NCBI GenBank assembly: GCA_001179505.1
Contig: CDMY01000266.1
Location: 1 to 58,076, forward strand
Reading direction: 5' to 3'
Source: Vitrella brassicaformis
Lineage: Eukaryota; Sar; Vitrellaceae
Length of the DNA: 58,076 nt
Numbering within the stretch: position 1 is the stretch's first letter; every line of letters begins with the position of its first letter. The notes under the pieces are model-generated. The model made no database searches. It had not been told where the DNA came from and saw only the letters and a program-made list of their open reading frames with translations. Below are positions 10,208-23,596 of this stretch, in pieces. The translations under genes and the position numbers were made by a program.

Positions 10208-13200
10208 CTATGCCGCCTCGGTGGTCAGAAAGTTCGACACGTCCTCCTCAGTCACCTGACAGCGCACAGCAATGGTATGAGGATCGTGCGGCCGCCTGGC
10301 CGTCGGCCCCCTCACTGACTGACTCACTTTGTGGTCTTTGTTGAGCTTCTCCCACATGACGTCCTTGCGCATCGACTTGCGCAGCTGAATGCCCAGCGAG
10401 GCGGCGTAGCTCAACAAGTCGTCCTTCTTGATCCTTCTTGCAGCCAACACACACACACACACAGACAGACACACCCCGATAGACCCGGCAGACACAAGTA
10501 CCTCTATCACACTCACCTGAGCCTCTTGGTGCCCCCCACAGTGGTCGCAGCGACCACTGTGGGGGCTGCGCCTGCCGCCGTTGTCTTCTTGCCGGCCAGA
10601 AAGTCCTGCAAAAGGCACACCCAGAGAGCAGATTCACCAGTATGGCCTGTCTGTCAATGGCATGCGACTGACCTTAATTGTTTTCCACATGGCCTTGTGG
10701 TCGGGGGCCATCCTCGTTTGCGTCGGCGGCGGGCAGACGTCTGTGGCCGCCAGGATGGCCTCGCGGAGCTGGTCAGCCCCGCCTGTGGGCATCACACCGC
10801 TGGACACCAGTGAAGCAACCAACACATACCTACTCACACACACACGCCCAGACAGGCACGGCACACAAGGATATGTTGATAGAAGGCATGATCCTCGCCC
10901 GTTTCGGTTCCCCACCAGTGGTGCAGGTGTTCCATCTTGAGGCCCCTCCCAGAAATCTCGATCCACTCGGGAGATGTGGACGGGCCGGATGGCGGACTGT
11001 GCAGCACCATCTCGGCCACAAGTGTCGGCAGCTGTGGCCAGTGGAGGGCGTGCTCCAGCTCAATGCAGCTTGCTATCAGCCAACGGGCGTCCGACAATGG
11101 GAGCTGCATACATCGACAGGACAAGCGAGAGTGTTGAGATGAGCACATCGAAGGTCGCATGGACCTTCATGGCCACCTGGTGGAAGTGCGGGAGTGTGGC
11201 GTGCAGGGCCGTCTTGGCCAGAGCGAAGTCCTTGTGGGGCGCGAGGGCGCCCCACTGGTGCAGCGACTGCACAATCAGCAGAAGATCCGAGGGGGACAGA
11301 CCACCCTCCAGCAGAGCCACCATCCCGTTCGAGTCCCTGAAAAGCAAACCATAACGAAGGCATAGAACACCCACACGCGCCGTCCGTCCCCCATCACCCT
11401 CTTTCCTCTGTTGTGTAAAAGCTTACACGTCTCTCTGGTCCACCAGAAGGCTCAGCGCCTTGCCGGCACACGTCTGCAGTGCCGCCCGGTCGGCCTCCCC
11501 CCCTCCCACCACCCCACTCATGGACTCATCCACTCGATCCACGCCACGCAGGAAACGCAGCACATCTGTCAGCGGCACACCAGGCTCATCCATGGCCCTT
11601 GTGCCGTCCTCTGTGCGGCTGGTCTTGGCGGCGTCCATGTCGATGTGTGTGGCGGTGGAGAGCATGGCGGCCGCTGACTCGAGGGCTCGTGTGCGGAGGG
11701 CGGTGGGCGGCAGCGCGCTCGCCGCATAGATGCCCAAGATATCCCCTACCTCGCCCAGTGTGAACTCGTCGATGCGCAGCAACAGGTGGCTCCCGGCCAA
11801 CCTGCACACACCAATAGACAGACACAGAGAGAGAGGACTCTCGTGTGATCCGGTCCGTCTGGTTGCCTGTGGGGTTGGTGTAGTTTACCCACCTGAGCAC
11901 TTTAGCGTCGAATGTCCGCCACGTTTCTGGTTCGTAGCCGCTGTCCTCAATCACGTGTGGGAGGCAGTGGGTGAGGCCCTCCACCAACAGCTGAGGCGGC
12001 GCATTGGCGGCCTCGACAGCCAGCTGACATGACAGACAGACAGACAGACAAACACGAGAGCAAAGGATTTCGAGCAATGTGTGTGCTGGTTCGGCTGGTG
12101 TGTGGTGTGTGTCATTACCCTGGCGAGCAGCGTCTGCCTCATTGTGTATGAGAGGGTCACTCGGTGCTCGTGGAAGGCTCGCAGCAACAGCGTCACATTG
12201 CCAGCGGATATCTTGCACCACCCACAAACCAATGTCATACGAACACCAAACACGTGTCACGCACGTGTTATCGCGATGTCTGTCTGCCCACCTCAGGAAC
12301 TCTGTCCTCGAGCAGCTCCTCTATCAGCCGGAGGTAGACCGCAAACGGCCCCTGTGAAGCCAGTCGACTTGACCCGCCCGGCACCCTCTCGCCAGCCAGG
12401 TGCATCTGAACATCCCATCCACACACCGACACGGACAGGGACACGGCCAGGACACCCTCATGTGTGTGCCCCAATAGTTGGTTGCTCCCTGGCTGTCCGA
12501 CCTACCAGTCTGGAGTAGAGGAGTGTGGACCCGATGATCTCGTCGGTGGTGTTGGCGGGCGAGGGTGGCGTGCCGATGGCCTCGTATACCAGAGGCTTGT
12601 AGGCGATGCCGTGGTGTTGGGCCACTGTGTCCATGATCCGCACCACGCGCCACATGTCGCTCCTCAGACGATCCCGACGCAGCAACGTGAACTGAAGGGA
12701 AGGCCCACAGACAGACAGACAGACAGACACAGATCTCCTCTTCCTCCCGACTGACTGACTCATCCCTTTGCCCATACATACGTCGAATAGCTGCAGAATG
12801 TGTTCCTTATTCCCCAGCCCCGCCTCGCACAGGTCCTCAATGACGGTCATGACGCTGTCCCAGTCCAGGTCCACCAGCCGCATCCTCGCCATGCACCGCG
12901 CCATGCTCGCCCCCATCTGCCACACCCTCGCCGCTATGGCGTCAATCAGCTCCTCCAGCTCGCCGTCTTCATCCTCACCATATGACTCAGGGGGCACCAG
13001 GGGGCGACTGGGGAGATCCAGGTCGGCCGACAGCTGACGCAGAGTCTGAGGGAGGGAAGACGCGGAGACAGAGAGGTATGGTGTGTGTCTGTGGGAGTGG
13101 TGCCGTGTGTGTGGGCTGCTCCCTCACTCCCTCACTCACCCTGGCGACGTGTTTCATTTCGTGCATGTCGTCTTGGTCGAATTCGGTGGGCAGCATCTCC

Positions 13201-14672
13201 AGCAGATCCAACACAAAATGAGAATCCGCCATGTCTGCACACCACATCGTGTCCAAGGCAGGGCATACATGAGTGTCCTCTCTAGGGAGGGAGTGTCATA
13301 CTACCAGCTCTGATCCAGGCATCGATGATGGAGGTGAGTTCCGACACAGTGGCCCCATCGACGTCCACAATCCTGTCACCCACCGCCTCCAAAAAGTACT
13401 CGGGGTCCGTCAGCTTCCAACGCACACACGACTGGGACAGAATGCTCGCTATCTGAACACACACACACACACACACACACACTGCCCCATAACATGATGG
13501 GATGACACTCCCACACGACCCCTTCCTTCTGTCGTGCTGTCAGACCTCAGCTGAGAATCGCTCTCGTTGGCTCATGGTCCTCTCGAGTGTATCCCACAGC
13601 TCCGCCAGCCGCACGTCAGTCTTGAGGTCATCGCCACTGAGGGCCTCCTCCAGCCTGTCCCGCCGCCGCCGACGGCCGCGGTCGTCACTGTCGGTGGCGT
13701 GGTACCGCTTCCTCTCCTCCGACACGATGTCCAGGTTGAGCAACGTGCTGATGGCGTACAGCGTGTTGCGCCAGTCAAATCCCTCCGGCACTTGCTCAAA
13801 CACCTTGATCGAGAAACAGGAGAGTAGAGGGGAGGTGTGTGTGTGTGTGTGTGTGTGGCCACCGCCTGATGCGCCCACCCACCTTGAGGACGTCTTCAGG
13901 GACCTCGCACCTCTCGAGCTGCCGCATGACCATGCCGAACTTCTGCGTGGCCGCCTCGGCCGCCTCCCTCTCCTCGGTCTTGTGGTCCGGGAAGAGCTCA
14001 TCCATCGTAGCCGCCCGTGAGCCAGGAATGCTGTCAGCCAGAGGCAGCACCGGCGACTCGGTCGGCCACAGGCGATCCTCCTCGCCCCACCACCCCTCCT
14101 CGGGTGGACCAGATGGGCCCCTCCGGCCGATGGGGAAGCCGTCCTGCGCCCCTGCCATGGTGTCCTCCCATGACAGCGCCGCTGTGTCTTTGCTGAAATC
14201 TGGCGAGAGCTTCGACACCGCCAGCAGGTGGGCATCGTCAAACAGAGAGTCCTCCTCATCCAAATCTGCAGACACCGACCGCACCCATTCAATTCAACAC
14301 ATGCTTCGTTGGTGGCCTGGCTTGATTACCAGCCACAAGGTCCTGCCATCTGCCTCCCGACGTGGCGAATGGCGGCGAGACCATCTCCTCGGTCTCCTCG
14401 TGGCCCTCTCCCTCGCCGGGCGGACCGGGGCGGCGGGAAGGCATCCGCAGATCCAGCCGATACAAATCATCGCCCGGCACCTGGGAAGAGTGTGCAATCA
14501 ACGCGCTTGGCCGCCGCATCCGTCTCGCGGCCAATGGTCGAGGGTGTAGGAAGGAGGGCAAAGACAGTGAGTGGGGCGAGAGGCGGAGGGATGACGACAG
14601 ATGGGACGCTGACGATGCTGCTGCAGCGAGGAGCATGATGCACAGCTGCTGCAGGGCTGTTTGATGAGTCAT
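10208..14672 (-). CDS. Large plastid-targeted helical protein, unknown, RAP/FASTK-style organisation suspected
   Basis: About 14 exons, on the order of 1000 residues. The N-terminus has a hydrophobic signal peptide (QLCIMLLAAAASSA), then a Ser/Pro/Arg-rich, acid-free stretch (SHLSSSLRLSPHSLSLPS ... RPLAARRMRRPSA). This is the bipartite leader expected for import into a complex plastid. The mature part is acidic at first (DLDEEDSLFDDAH...), then consists of leucine-rich helical segments such as VIEDLCEAGLGNKEHILQLF, MWRVVRIMDTVAQHHG, LLLRAFHEHRVTLSY and LLLIVQSLHQWGALAPHKDF, spaced like the degenerate helical repeats of organellar RNA-binding RAP/FASTK and OPR proteins. A basic C-terminal exon (KKDDLLSYAASLGIQLRKSM) resembles a SAP or Rho-N motif; the protein ends VTEEDVSNFLTTEAA. 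A role in plastid RNA handling is inferred from this organisation only. Some central exon joins are uncertain. Confidence 0.65.
10533..10565. repeat. 33-nt near-perfect palindrome inside a coding exon
   Basis: Arms 10533-10548 and 10550-10565 are perfectly complementary (16 bp) with one central base. It lies in the exon encoding APTVVAATTVGGTKRL of the plastid-targeted protein, just upstream of a GTGAGTG donor on the minus strand. In RNA it would form a stable stem next to the 5' splice site. Confidence 0.85.
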
Positions 14673-15839
<1,167 letters not shown>

Positions 15840-17149
15840 TTCATGACCGATCCACACACAGACAGACATCAGACGGTGTTGTTTCCTTTTCCGACGTGTG
15901 AGTGAGTGTGTGCATGGCTGTGTGCGTGGGTGTTTGTGTATGGTGTGGTTTTGTATACGGCCGTGTGATGCGAGACGATTGACTGCCTTGAGACTGCGCT
16001 GGCCAGCCGGGAGAGTGACCGATGGTTTTAACGATGAGGTGCAACGTGATGCTGTTCACTCTCTCTGCGCGAGGTCCTTCAATCTACTGCCTCTCTCTTC
16101 TTTGCGACACCCACACCTCCCTCCCTGTCTTTGCTGTCTTTTGGCCAATGCTTCTGCGGTTCGTCATCCTCTCCGAGATGGCTTCACTGGGCATATCTTA
16201 TGGAGTAGATGGCGGGCGGGAGGTAGACTGGCAAAAGGCGCGGAGACAGGGGGTGGAAGGGAGCACTTGACCGATGCGACGCGATGCGATTCCCTGCCCA
16301 CTTGCTCGTATGTATTGTGTCTTCGTGTTACCCGGGTGATGGATGGCTTTGCCCTGCTGGTGGTGGGTGTGTGATCCTGATCCCATTCTCACAATGGAAA
16401 TGGGAACAAGTTCAACCACCACGACCGGCAGGTGAAGTCATCCGCAAGGGGCATGAAAGCGATGACACGGTTATCGCCTGCCTGCCTGCCGAATGGCTAT
16501 CTATCCTTTTTGGCCAGGCCTGTGAGCGCCTTTTTCCACCGATGGCGCAGTGACGACGATGAACCATCCCACCCTTCCTGGTGTGCATTCATTCATTCAC
16601 GCGTTGATGGATTGACTGATTGAACATGTGTATGTCCTGGTGGCTGGGTCTCTCTCACTAGTGACTGCACCACACTCGATGATCATCTTTCACTCACTAA
16701 CGCCAAAACCACCACCATCAACAAAAACAACCATATCCATCACACACAAAGCCTGCCGACATAACATGAGGCCAATCTATCTATCAGTGTGCCTTCCCTA
16801 TTTGCTCTGCGCCCTTCTTGTCAACAAACTAGGCAATCACTCAGTCAGTCACTCCATCACCCCCACAGTCAGTCAGTCCACCACTAGCTAAATGCCCCCG
16901 CCATGCCCTCCCTGAGTCTCGTTCGTGTACATGTGTGTTACAGACGCATGATTGCAATCGATGCAGAAGAAGAAAGGGGCAAAGGAAAAAGAGAAAAAAG
17001 AGTGAGTGGCGAAATAAAAAGGAAGAAGAAATGTCAGTCAACATAGATATCAGACCCTCTTGAGTGACACGAGTGACACATCAGACCATCGCCCTGCTCG
17101 CCATTCCCCCAGATGGATGGACGTGTGTGTGTCAAGGATGCCGTCGTGA
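15840..17149. other. 1.3-kb convergent intergenic interval
   Basis: Between the NACA stop (+) and the stop of the BAR-like gene (-). The sequence is AT-richer than the genes, with short GTGT, ATTC and CAGT repeats and an A/G-rich tract (16965-17030). I see no coding sequence and no recognisable RNA gene. Confidence 0.55.
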
Positions 17150-18773
17150 TCAACTCCTGAGGGCACTGATGTTGCCGGTCAGTGTGCCCAGCGCCACAGA
17201 GCCCTTGGTGAAAAACACTACCTGCAGGTCGATCAGGTCCGCCATGCGGTCGTTGAGGAACCTACTCGCACACAGATACACACAGGAGAGGCGTGAAGCG
17301 CATATGGGCGTGTGGTGCTTCCTCCCTCTCTCTCGATCTCTGTCCGACTTACTTGTTTCGTTGTGTGAGCAGGTGGTTGAGCTCATCGGCGCACTCCTGG
17401 GTCAGCACATTGAACTCCTCCTCCAGCTGATCCACACAGATACACACACACACACTCACACACTCACACACCGCACACCACACACCCAGACGAACGGACC
17501 GTGCGTACCTGTGTGAGTTTCTGTTCGGCTTCGTTGGTGGCAGCCCTGGCAGGCTGCTCGGCTGCCGGGTCGGCGGGCGGGGCGGACGGGGCCGATGAGG
17601 ACTTGCCCTTGTTGTTGTCCTCCTTGAGCTTAAAACGCTCACACTAAACCAACACACACATGCATCGATAGCTGGACGGATGTGCTGTGGCGGGCGTTGA
17701 CCGACTGGCATACCACAGCGTGTTGGTCCTGCATGAGCTTGTAGGCCTTGTCGCGCTTGTCCAGCTTCTTCCTCACTGAACCAACCAACGAACCAACAAA
17801 CTCTGCCCTGCCCATGGCATGGCTGAGTGTCTGTGTGTTGTGTGTGCTGTGTAGCTACGTACCGTTTTGGATGAGCGCCTCCCGGTTGGTAAGTTCGAAG
17901 GCCAGCTGCTCAGCCTTGGTGTGCACATCTTGACCTGACGTGAGAGGCGGCAACATGCACATGCATCTGGCGTCTTGTCCGGCCGTCTGTGGCTTACGGT
18001 CGGTGCCCAGGGCCACATACGCCTCAGCATACTTAGCAGCAGCCACATCCAGCTCGTTATTGGCTGATCCACCACAGCAACACAAGACAACGCAAGGCAA
18101 CCTCGTGTGCGTGTCTGTGTGTTGGGGGTCACCCACCTTTGACGAGGTTGAGTGCCGTGTGCAGCCTGGCGGGCTGCATCTCGCCCGACGCGTTCATGAA
18201 CTTGGTAAACAGACCCGACTCGAACTTGAGTGCGGCAAGGGCGCCCTCGTAGGCCACCAGCTCCTCTCGCTGAGGACTCAACACATCGTCCTGCATCCAT
18301 CCCATGCCATGCAGCCACACAGACCAACACCGATGAGCGCACAGCCACACCGTCTCTCTGTCTGTTGGTGTGTATGGGTGGTGTGGTTGGTGTCTGTGCT
18401 ACAGGCAGGACTCACTCACCGGCACGGGAGGGAACTTGCCCGCTAACTTCTGCTCAACTGCAGGCAGAAAGGGGATGACACGACACACACCCGGTGTGGT
18501 CTCCTCTGTGTTGTGTGGCATTCCTTTCTTACCGACTTCCACGCCCTTGTGGACGGCCTCATCGATTTTCTTGCCGGTCTCCTTGCCCCATTCCGCCGCC
18601 TTGCTGCCGGCTTTCTGCAGACAGACGAGATGCGTGTGCGCAGACAGACACAATTGTGACCACTCACTAGCTGCCTCTCCCCCTAGTCTGGGAGTGCGTG
18701 TGTGGTACCCATCCCTACTCACCTGCAGCCCCTCCCTGGCCTTCTGCAGCCCTTCCTTGAAGTTGAGGTTCAT
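17150..18773 (-). CDS. BAR-domain-like helical protein
   Basis: Nine short exons, about 250-260 residues. The N-terminus is an amphipathic helix (MNLNFKEGLQKAREGLQ, then KAGSKAAEWGKETGKKIDE), followed by long charged helices: REELVAYEGALAALKFESGL, FTKFMNASGEMQPARLHTAL, QDVHTKAEQLAFELTNREAL, RKKLDKRDKAYKLMQDQHAV and EEEFNVLTQECADELNHLLT. The last exon is NDRMADLIDLQVVFFTKGSV. Length, helix pattern and the closing hydrophobic helix match amphiphysin/endophilin-type BAR domains, which dimerise and bind curved membranes. An Ala/Pro/Ser linker (SSSAPSAPPADPAAEQPA) interrupts the helices. A role in membrane traffic is inferred; no SH3 or PH domain is present. Introns sit between helices. Confidence 0.65.
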
Positions 18774-19041
18774 CGATGAATGTCGGGATGTACCAGAGGG
18801 TGAATGATACCGTGAGAGTTGGAGCGCCCCTTTTCTTCGCGCCAGATCTGCAAAAGCTCGCCTCTGAGCTTGCGCTTTGGAAGAACGCGAAGGCATCACG
18901 CAGCCATGGGACCTTGTCATCGCTCGACCTTCGACAGATCTTCCTTCTTCTATAGCCACAAGCACCACTTTGCGACGTCCTTTGCGTATCCGGCTGAGCC
19001 GATGAGGTGATGCCAGGCGGCAGAGAGCCTCGGCGTCACTG
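18774..19041. promoter_or_regulatory. Divergent promoter region, BAR-like / coiled-coil genes
   Basis: 268 bases between outward-facing start codons. No defined motif was seen. Confidence 0.35.
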
Positions 19042-20334
19042 ATGGAGCGTCATCCTCTCCCAGCTTCTGTGGAGCGACTGAAGGAGAGAGCCGCAGCGCT
19101 CCCCGACAAGGCAGCGCGACTGGCAAGGGGCCGACAGCTGCTGGTCAACTATCGCCGGAGGAAGGACCTGCGGCTCCTCCCGGCCGACCTACGAGATGAC
19201 CGCGACGCCCTCTCCAAAATCCTGGACCGCTATCGGCGCGTTTCGCCCCGCGCATCACCGGCGCCCTCACCCACTGCCGACCACCACCCCCAGTCCGACA
19301 GAGAGGGTGGGAGTCCCCAGACGACGGCCGAGCTGTCCTCGCCCCCTCCCCCCATCCACGTAGAGGACAGCGTGTCGCCGGTGTCGGCGTCTTCGCGCGA
19401 CAGGAAGAGCACCGATGGGCCGCAGACGTCTGACACCAAGGCCGCTAGCGGCAGCAAGATGACGGCGAGCGACGACTCTTCCTTCGGCGGGGGCAGGCGA
19501 GTGAGTGTGGGCGGCTCTCCGCTGGCGACTCGTCTGGAGGAGCTGCAGCTGAAGCTGGCGGTGACGAGGGAGAGAAACGCCTTCCTTGAGCCATCCCTCG
19601 AGCAGGCGCAGGAGACCATGAAGAAGCTCACGGAGGAGAGGGAGGCCCTGGCAGCTCAGGTCAAGCAGCTGACGGCAAAGGTCGACAACCTGCACGCCGA
19701 GAACCAGCGGCTCCACGCCGACCTCCGCGACCGGAAGCTCACCGAGTCGCAGAGCAGCAGCCAGGCGGCAGTGCTGTCACACGCCGTCAAGGACATCTCC
19801 TCCTACTTCGCCATCGCACACGGCTCCCCACCCTCATGGAGCCGGCAGACCTCAGCAGCCACGCCCGGACAGCAGCGGGCGGATCACGGCAGAAGGGGTG
19901 GCAGCGATAGATGGGACAAGTTGGACAGTCTCGTGAGGGGTGCGTTGCGTCACAGCGAGGGCGTGCCGCTGCTGAGGGCGTCGCTGGCTGCGGCGCAGAA
20001 GGAGTTGGAGGCCATGAGGCGCGAGTGGGAGGAGGCTGTGGGGACGGGGGGGAGGGCGGGCGGTGTGAGAGATGGGCCTACTGCCGACGATAGCCAGCTG
20101 CGGCAGGAGATGGAGGCCATGCAAAAGTGAGATACCTGCACAAGCGGGAGGGTACACATTCTCACACGCATCTATGGATGGTTGGATGGATGTATTGGGT
20201 GTTGTCGTCACGGTGTGTTTCTTAGGCACATAGCCCGTCTGGAGGCCAAGATGGATCTGCACCGCAATGAGATACGGCTGCTGAGCGAAGAGAACGAGAG
20301 ACTCAGGACAGCAGGCAAACAGACAGCCAAGTAG
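19042..20334 (+). CDS. Coiled-coil protein, golgin-like
   Basis: Two exons, about 400 residues. An N-terminal basic segment (KAARLARGRQLLVNYRRRKD) is followed by a Pro/Ser-rich disordered region (about 70-150). A long coiled coil then runs through TRLEELQLKLAVTRERNAFL, TMKKLTEEREALAAQVKQLT and AKVDNLHAENQRLHADLRDR. The second exon (ARLEAKMDLHRNEIRLLSEE) extends the coil and ends AGKQTAK. This could be a golgin or tether, or another structural coiled-coil protein; no GRIP domain is visible. The first exon is unusually long and intron-free for this window. Confidence 0.7.
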
Positions 20335-20765
20335 ACAGACAGACAGACGGACGGACGGGCCATGTCGGGTCCGTCTCGTCTCTGTGCATACATACCCAGC
20401 GATGTTTGAGTCCATGGTGTGTATTTGTGGGATGCTGACGAGTGGTGGAAGGAAGATTCAGCTGTGGTCTGATGGGCTGGTTATTACCGCTGACACGTGC
20501 ACGGCGTCCGTTCGGGAATGGAGCCATTCCCTATCGGAGACCAGGTGCTGTGACGGTGGAAGGTCTGCGCTGCCTGCCCTGGACAATGGCCGTCTCTCAG
20601 GATGAGCTAACTGTGCACGCCGTTCATGGCACGCATGGGTGGATCGATAAATGCATGGGCTGAACGCACAAGATCCACACACACTGGCTTCATCATCTCC
20701 ATCCATACCACACTCACGGTCAGTCACCACATGCACTGCACTGCCTAACCTCACTCACTCGTCAG
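20335..20765. other. Convergent 3' flank
   Basis: About 430 bases between the coiled-coil gene (+) and the PUS7 gene (-). It begins with a GACA/GGAC microsatellite. No gene was seen. Confidence 0.5.
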
Positions 20766-23596
20766 TCATTCCCCCTTAATTGCTTTCGCCGCCCCCGTGT
20801 CCACAGCGAGCAGCTCACGCAGCGCCATGGTCAGGTAGGCAGAGGGCGGCAGCACGCACTGCATTATCACTGCACCCTTACCGTCCAACACATCACCCCC
20901 ACCCGTACCCCTCGCCATCTCCTGCCTCTCTCCAGGGCCGTCAGCTGCACCATCAGCACCAGCAGGGGCAGGGCTGTTCGTGGAGGGCAGCAGTGTCTGG
21001 TCCGCTCGCCATCTGCCGACCTGCCGATCGACGGCAGACGTCAGCAGGGGGACGGACGAGTCACCCACCTGCTCATGAGCAGCAACACGAACACCGAGGA
21101 GGGTGATGCCTGCCTGTGGCTGGATGTGTGTGAGTGCGTCTGTCTGTCCCACTCACTCGCTGACCTTAGGCACGTAGAGCCACTTGAGGTCTCGGGGCTT
21201 GACGCAGATGTGTCGATAACCGCCAGGCAGATTTCCCCACATATGCGCAATCTCCTGCACCACACACACACATCCATCACATGACACGTGCAATCCTGAA
21301 ATGCCAACACGCCCTACCCTACCCACCTTGAAGTCTTCCAGGTCCAGCCCCAGCTCTTCCTTGACCACTCGCCGATACTCGCCCTCCAAGATGGTGGGGT
21401 ACCGCACTGACGACCCTGGCAAGGGCAGCACCACCTGCTCCAGGCTACAGGACGCCGCTGCGTCAGCCGTCGACAGAGGGGTGACGTCTTGGGGGGCAAA
21501 CGACTCATTCTCGTCAGTCTGAGCATCGTCCTCACCTGCAGGCAGCAGCCGAGGGGGAGGATTGGATTGCACAGAGACAGACCCATGCGCTTTCTCCCGT
21601 TCTCATACCTTCCTCCTGATCAGCATCGTTGTTCTCATCTTCGCCATCACGCCCCTGCTTCCTCCTGAGCCGCTCTGCACGCGAATCAAAGGCACTTGTG
21701 GCCCCCACGAGGTCGCCCACCACTGGCCGCTTCCCATGCACACGGATGCGGTAAGACAGCAGCTTGTTAAATACCAACGATTGCACGCTGTGGACGTAGA
21801 GAGATAGGGTGTGCCTTGGCAGCTTCTGCAGGCACTCCAGGAGGGGCCGGTCGGCCGCCAGCTGCTGCAGCAAAGTCCGCTCGATGTGCAGGTTGGGGGG
21901 GAGGGATGAGAGGTCCGCCTTGGCGCTCTCGGGGGACTCATCAGCCAGGTATGCTGTGGCGGTGAAGTGACCGAGGGCCTTGGCGTCGCTGTCGAGACGT
22001 CGCTTCTTGGCCGACGGCTCGGAGGCACCATCAGCACCATCCTCTGACACCACCATCTGCACACAGGAAGCAAGCACCACACGCCCTATGCAGTCAGCTG
22101 GGGTGTGCTCCTTCCTGCCCTGCACACACCAACCATATCGTGATCTCCAAGTATGAGCCGGACCGCCCTCCTCCACTGCTGCCCCAGCAGCGCCACGCCC
22201 ACGTGGTGTGTTCGGATGTGGGCAGACGTCCCGAACCGCTGCAGACCAAAGTAGTTGAGGAACCCCATAGTCTGCAGCTCCTCGAAGGCCTGCTCGATGG
22301 GCGGCGGGGGGCTGTTGGCGTTGGGTGAGGGCGGCACTCCTCGCAGGACGACGCGGAAGAGGTTGCCCTGGAGGTCGCCAAGGCAGATCTTGTTGTTGGT
22401 GTAGGAGAGGTCGCCGATGCGAAGGCGGGAGTCCCACCTGAGTGAAGCCAGATGCCGGCATCGGCCTGTGCTGTGCTGTCTGTGTTTTGCTGTGCTGTCC
22501 GGTTTGTGTGTTTGGCTCACTCACTTGCGGTGGAGGATGGCCCTCTTAATCTGCTCGATGGTGACGCCCCGCACCGCCACCCTCTGCACCGTGATGGCCC
22601 GCCGGTCCTTGGTGCCAGCGAAGCCACACTGCTTCCTCTCACGCCCAACGCACTGAGCCAAGCAGCCGATGGCCTCTGCCGTGTCCCTGTTCTCCTTGTA
22701 CAGCGACAGCTGCACCCACTTCCCCTCAGCACGCGATGACCTCCTCTCGCCAGCCGACTGGAAGACGCTCGGTGCGCTGCTGCCGCCTCGGTGGTCCCTC
22801 CCCCTCCCCCTCCCTCCCCTCCGCTGGAACTTCTCGCGCTTTTTCTGCCTGTCGGACATCTCCTGCACTGGCGCGTCTTGCTCATCCGCCACCTGGCACT
22901 CCCTCGGCACCAGAGCCCTCAGCAGGGCCGGCTTGGGCGTCAGATCCACCTCCAGGCTGTCTGACCGCCCGCTGGCCGCATCGCTGGCCCGCACTGTGTC
23001 GCTGTTGATGAAGGGCAGATGCTCGCGAACCAGACGATGGCACTCCTTGCGGACCTCTTTGATTGCTGAGTCAGATGGTTCACTACCACTATCACCATCA
23101 GCAGTCGACTTTGGTGAGTTGAGGGCGATGCGGCAAGAGGGGACTATCTGTCGTTGTGTGGCTTCGTCCCGGGGCAGGCCTTGATGGAGGAGAGAGGGGA
23201 AGGAGCGGATGAAGGACGTCAGGCTGGCGAGGCTGGCGGCCGTCACGCCGATAGACGAGAAGGCGCCCTCCGCCTGCGGGCTCAGCTCGTACGCCTCGAA
23301 ATCGACACCTGCAATACGCAGAGATGCATTAACGGACGCCTCTCGCTTTGCTCTCTTCTTCACTCACTCACTGACGCACCTCTGCCGGCCTCAGCGTCGC
23401 CCTTGTTGGTGAACTCATCCACCACCGCCTTCCTGTCCAGCAGGTCGTTGAGCCACAGCGTCCGCCCCTCCAGGTCAATCTCGTGAACGTGGAAGTCCTC
23501 GTACCGGTGCTTAAACACACCTGGGAACCCCTGGTGGCTCCGTAGCTGCTCGGTCATGCCCGCATCTCTCTCTCTGACGGCTGTCGTGCCGTCCAT
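20766..23596 (-). CDS. PUS7: tRNA/mRNA pseudouridine synthase, PUS7/TruD family
   Basis: About eight exons, roughly 750 residues. The N-terminal signature GFPGVFKHRYEDFHVHEI matches the FK.R..DF.V.E motif of PUS7/TruD. The catalytic motif CGFAGTKDRRAITVQRV contains the nucleophilic Asp (AGTKD). WDSRLRIGDLSYTNNKICLG, LGDLQGNLFRVVLRGV and GFLNYFGLQRFG are the conserved TruD core. The TRUD insertion domain and C-terminal motifs (LVGATSAFDSR, EELGLDLEDFKVG, PGGYRHICVKPRDLKW) follow, and LPPSAYLTMALRELL closes the fold. The enzyme converts uridine to pseudouridine at position 13 or 35 of tRNAs and in other RNAs. Low-complexity inserts (an Arg/Gly-rich REKFQRRGGRGRGRDHRG and acidic DGEDENNDADQEEG) enlarge it. 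An in-frame ATG 78 bases upstream is an alternative start. Confidence 0.93.

Noticed and set aside
15840-17149. Search for tRNA genes in this and other long intergenic stretches
   Set aside because: No T-loop GGTTCGANNCC with a matching acceptor stem was found by eye; a covariance scan would be needed to exclude divergent tRNAs.
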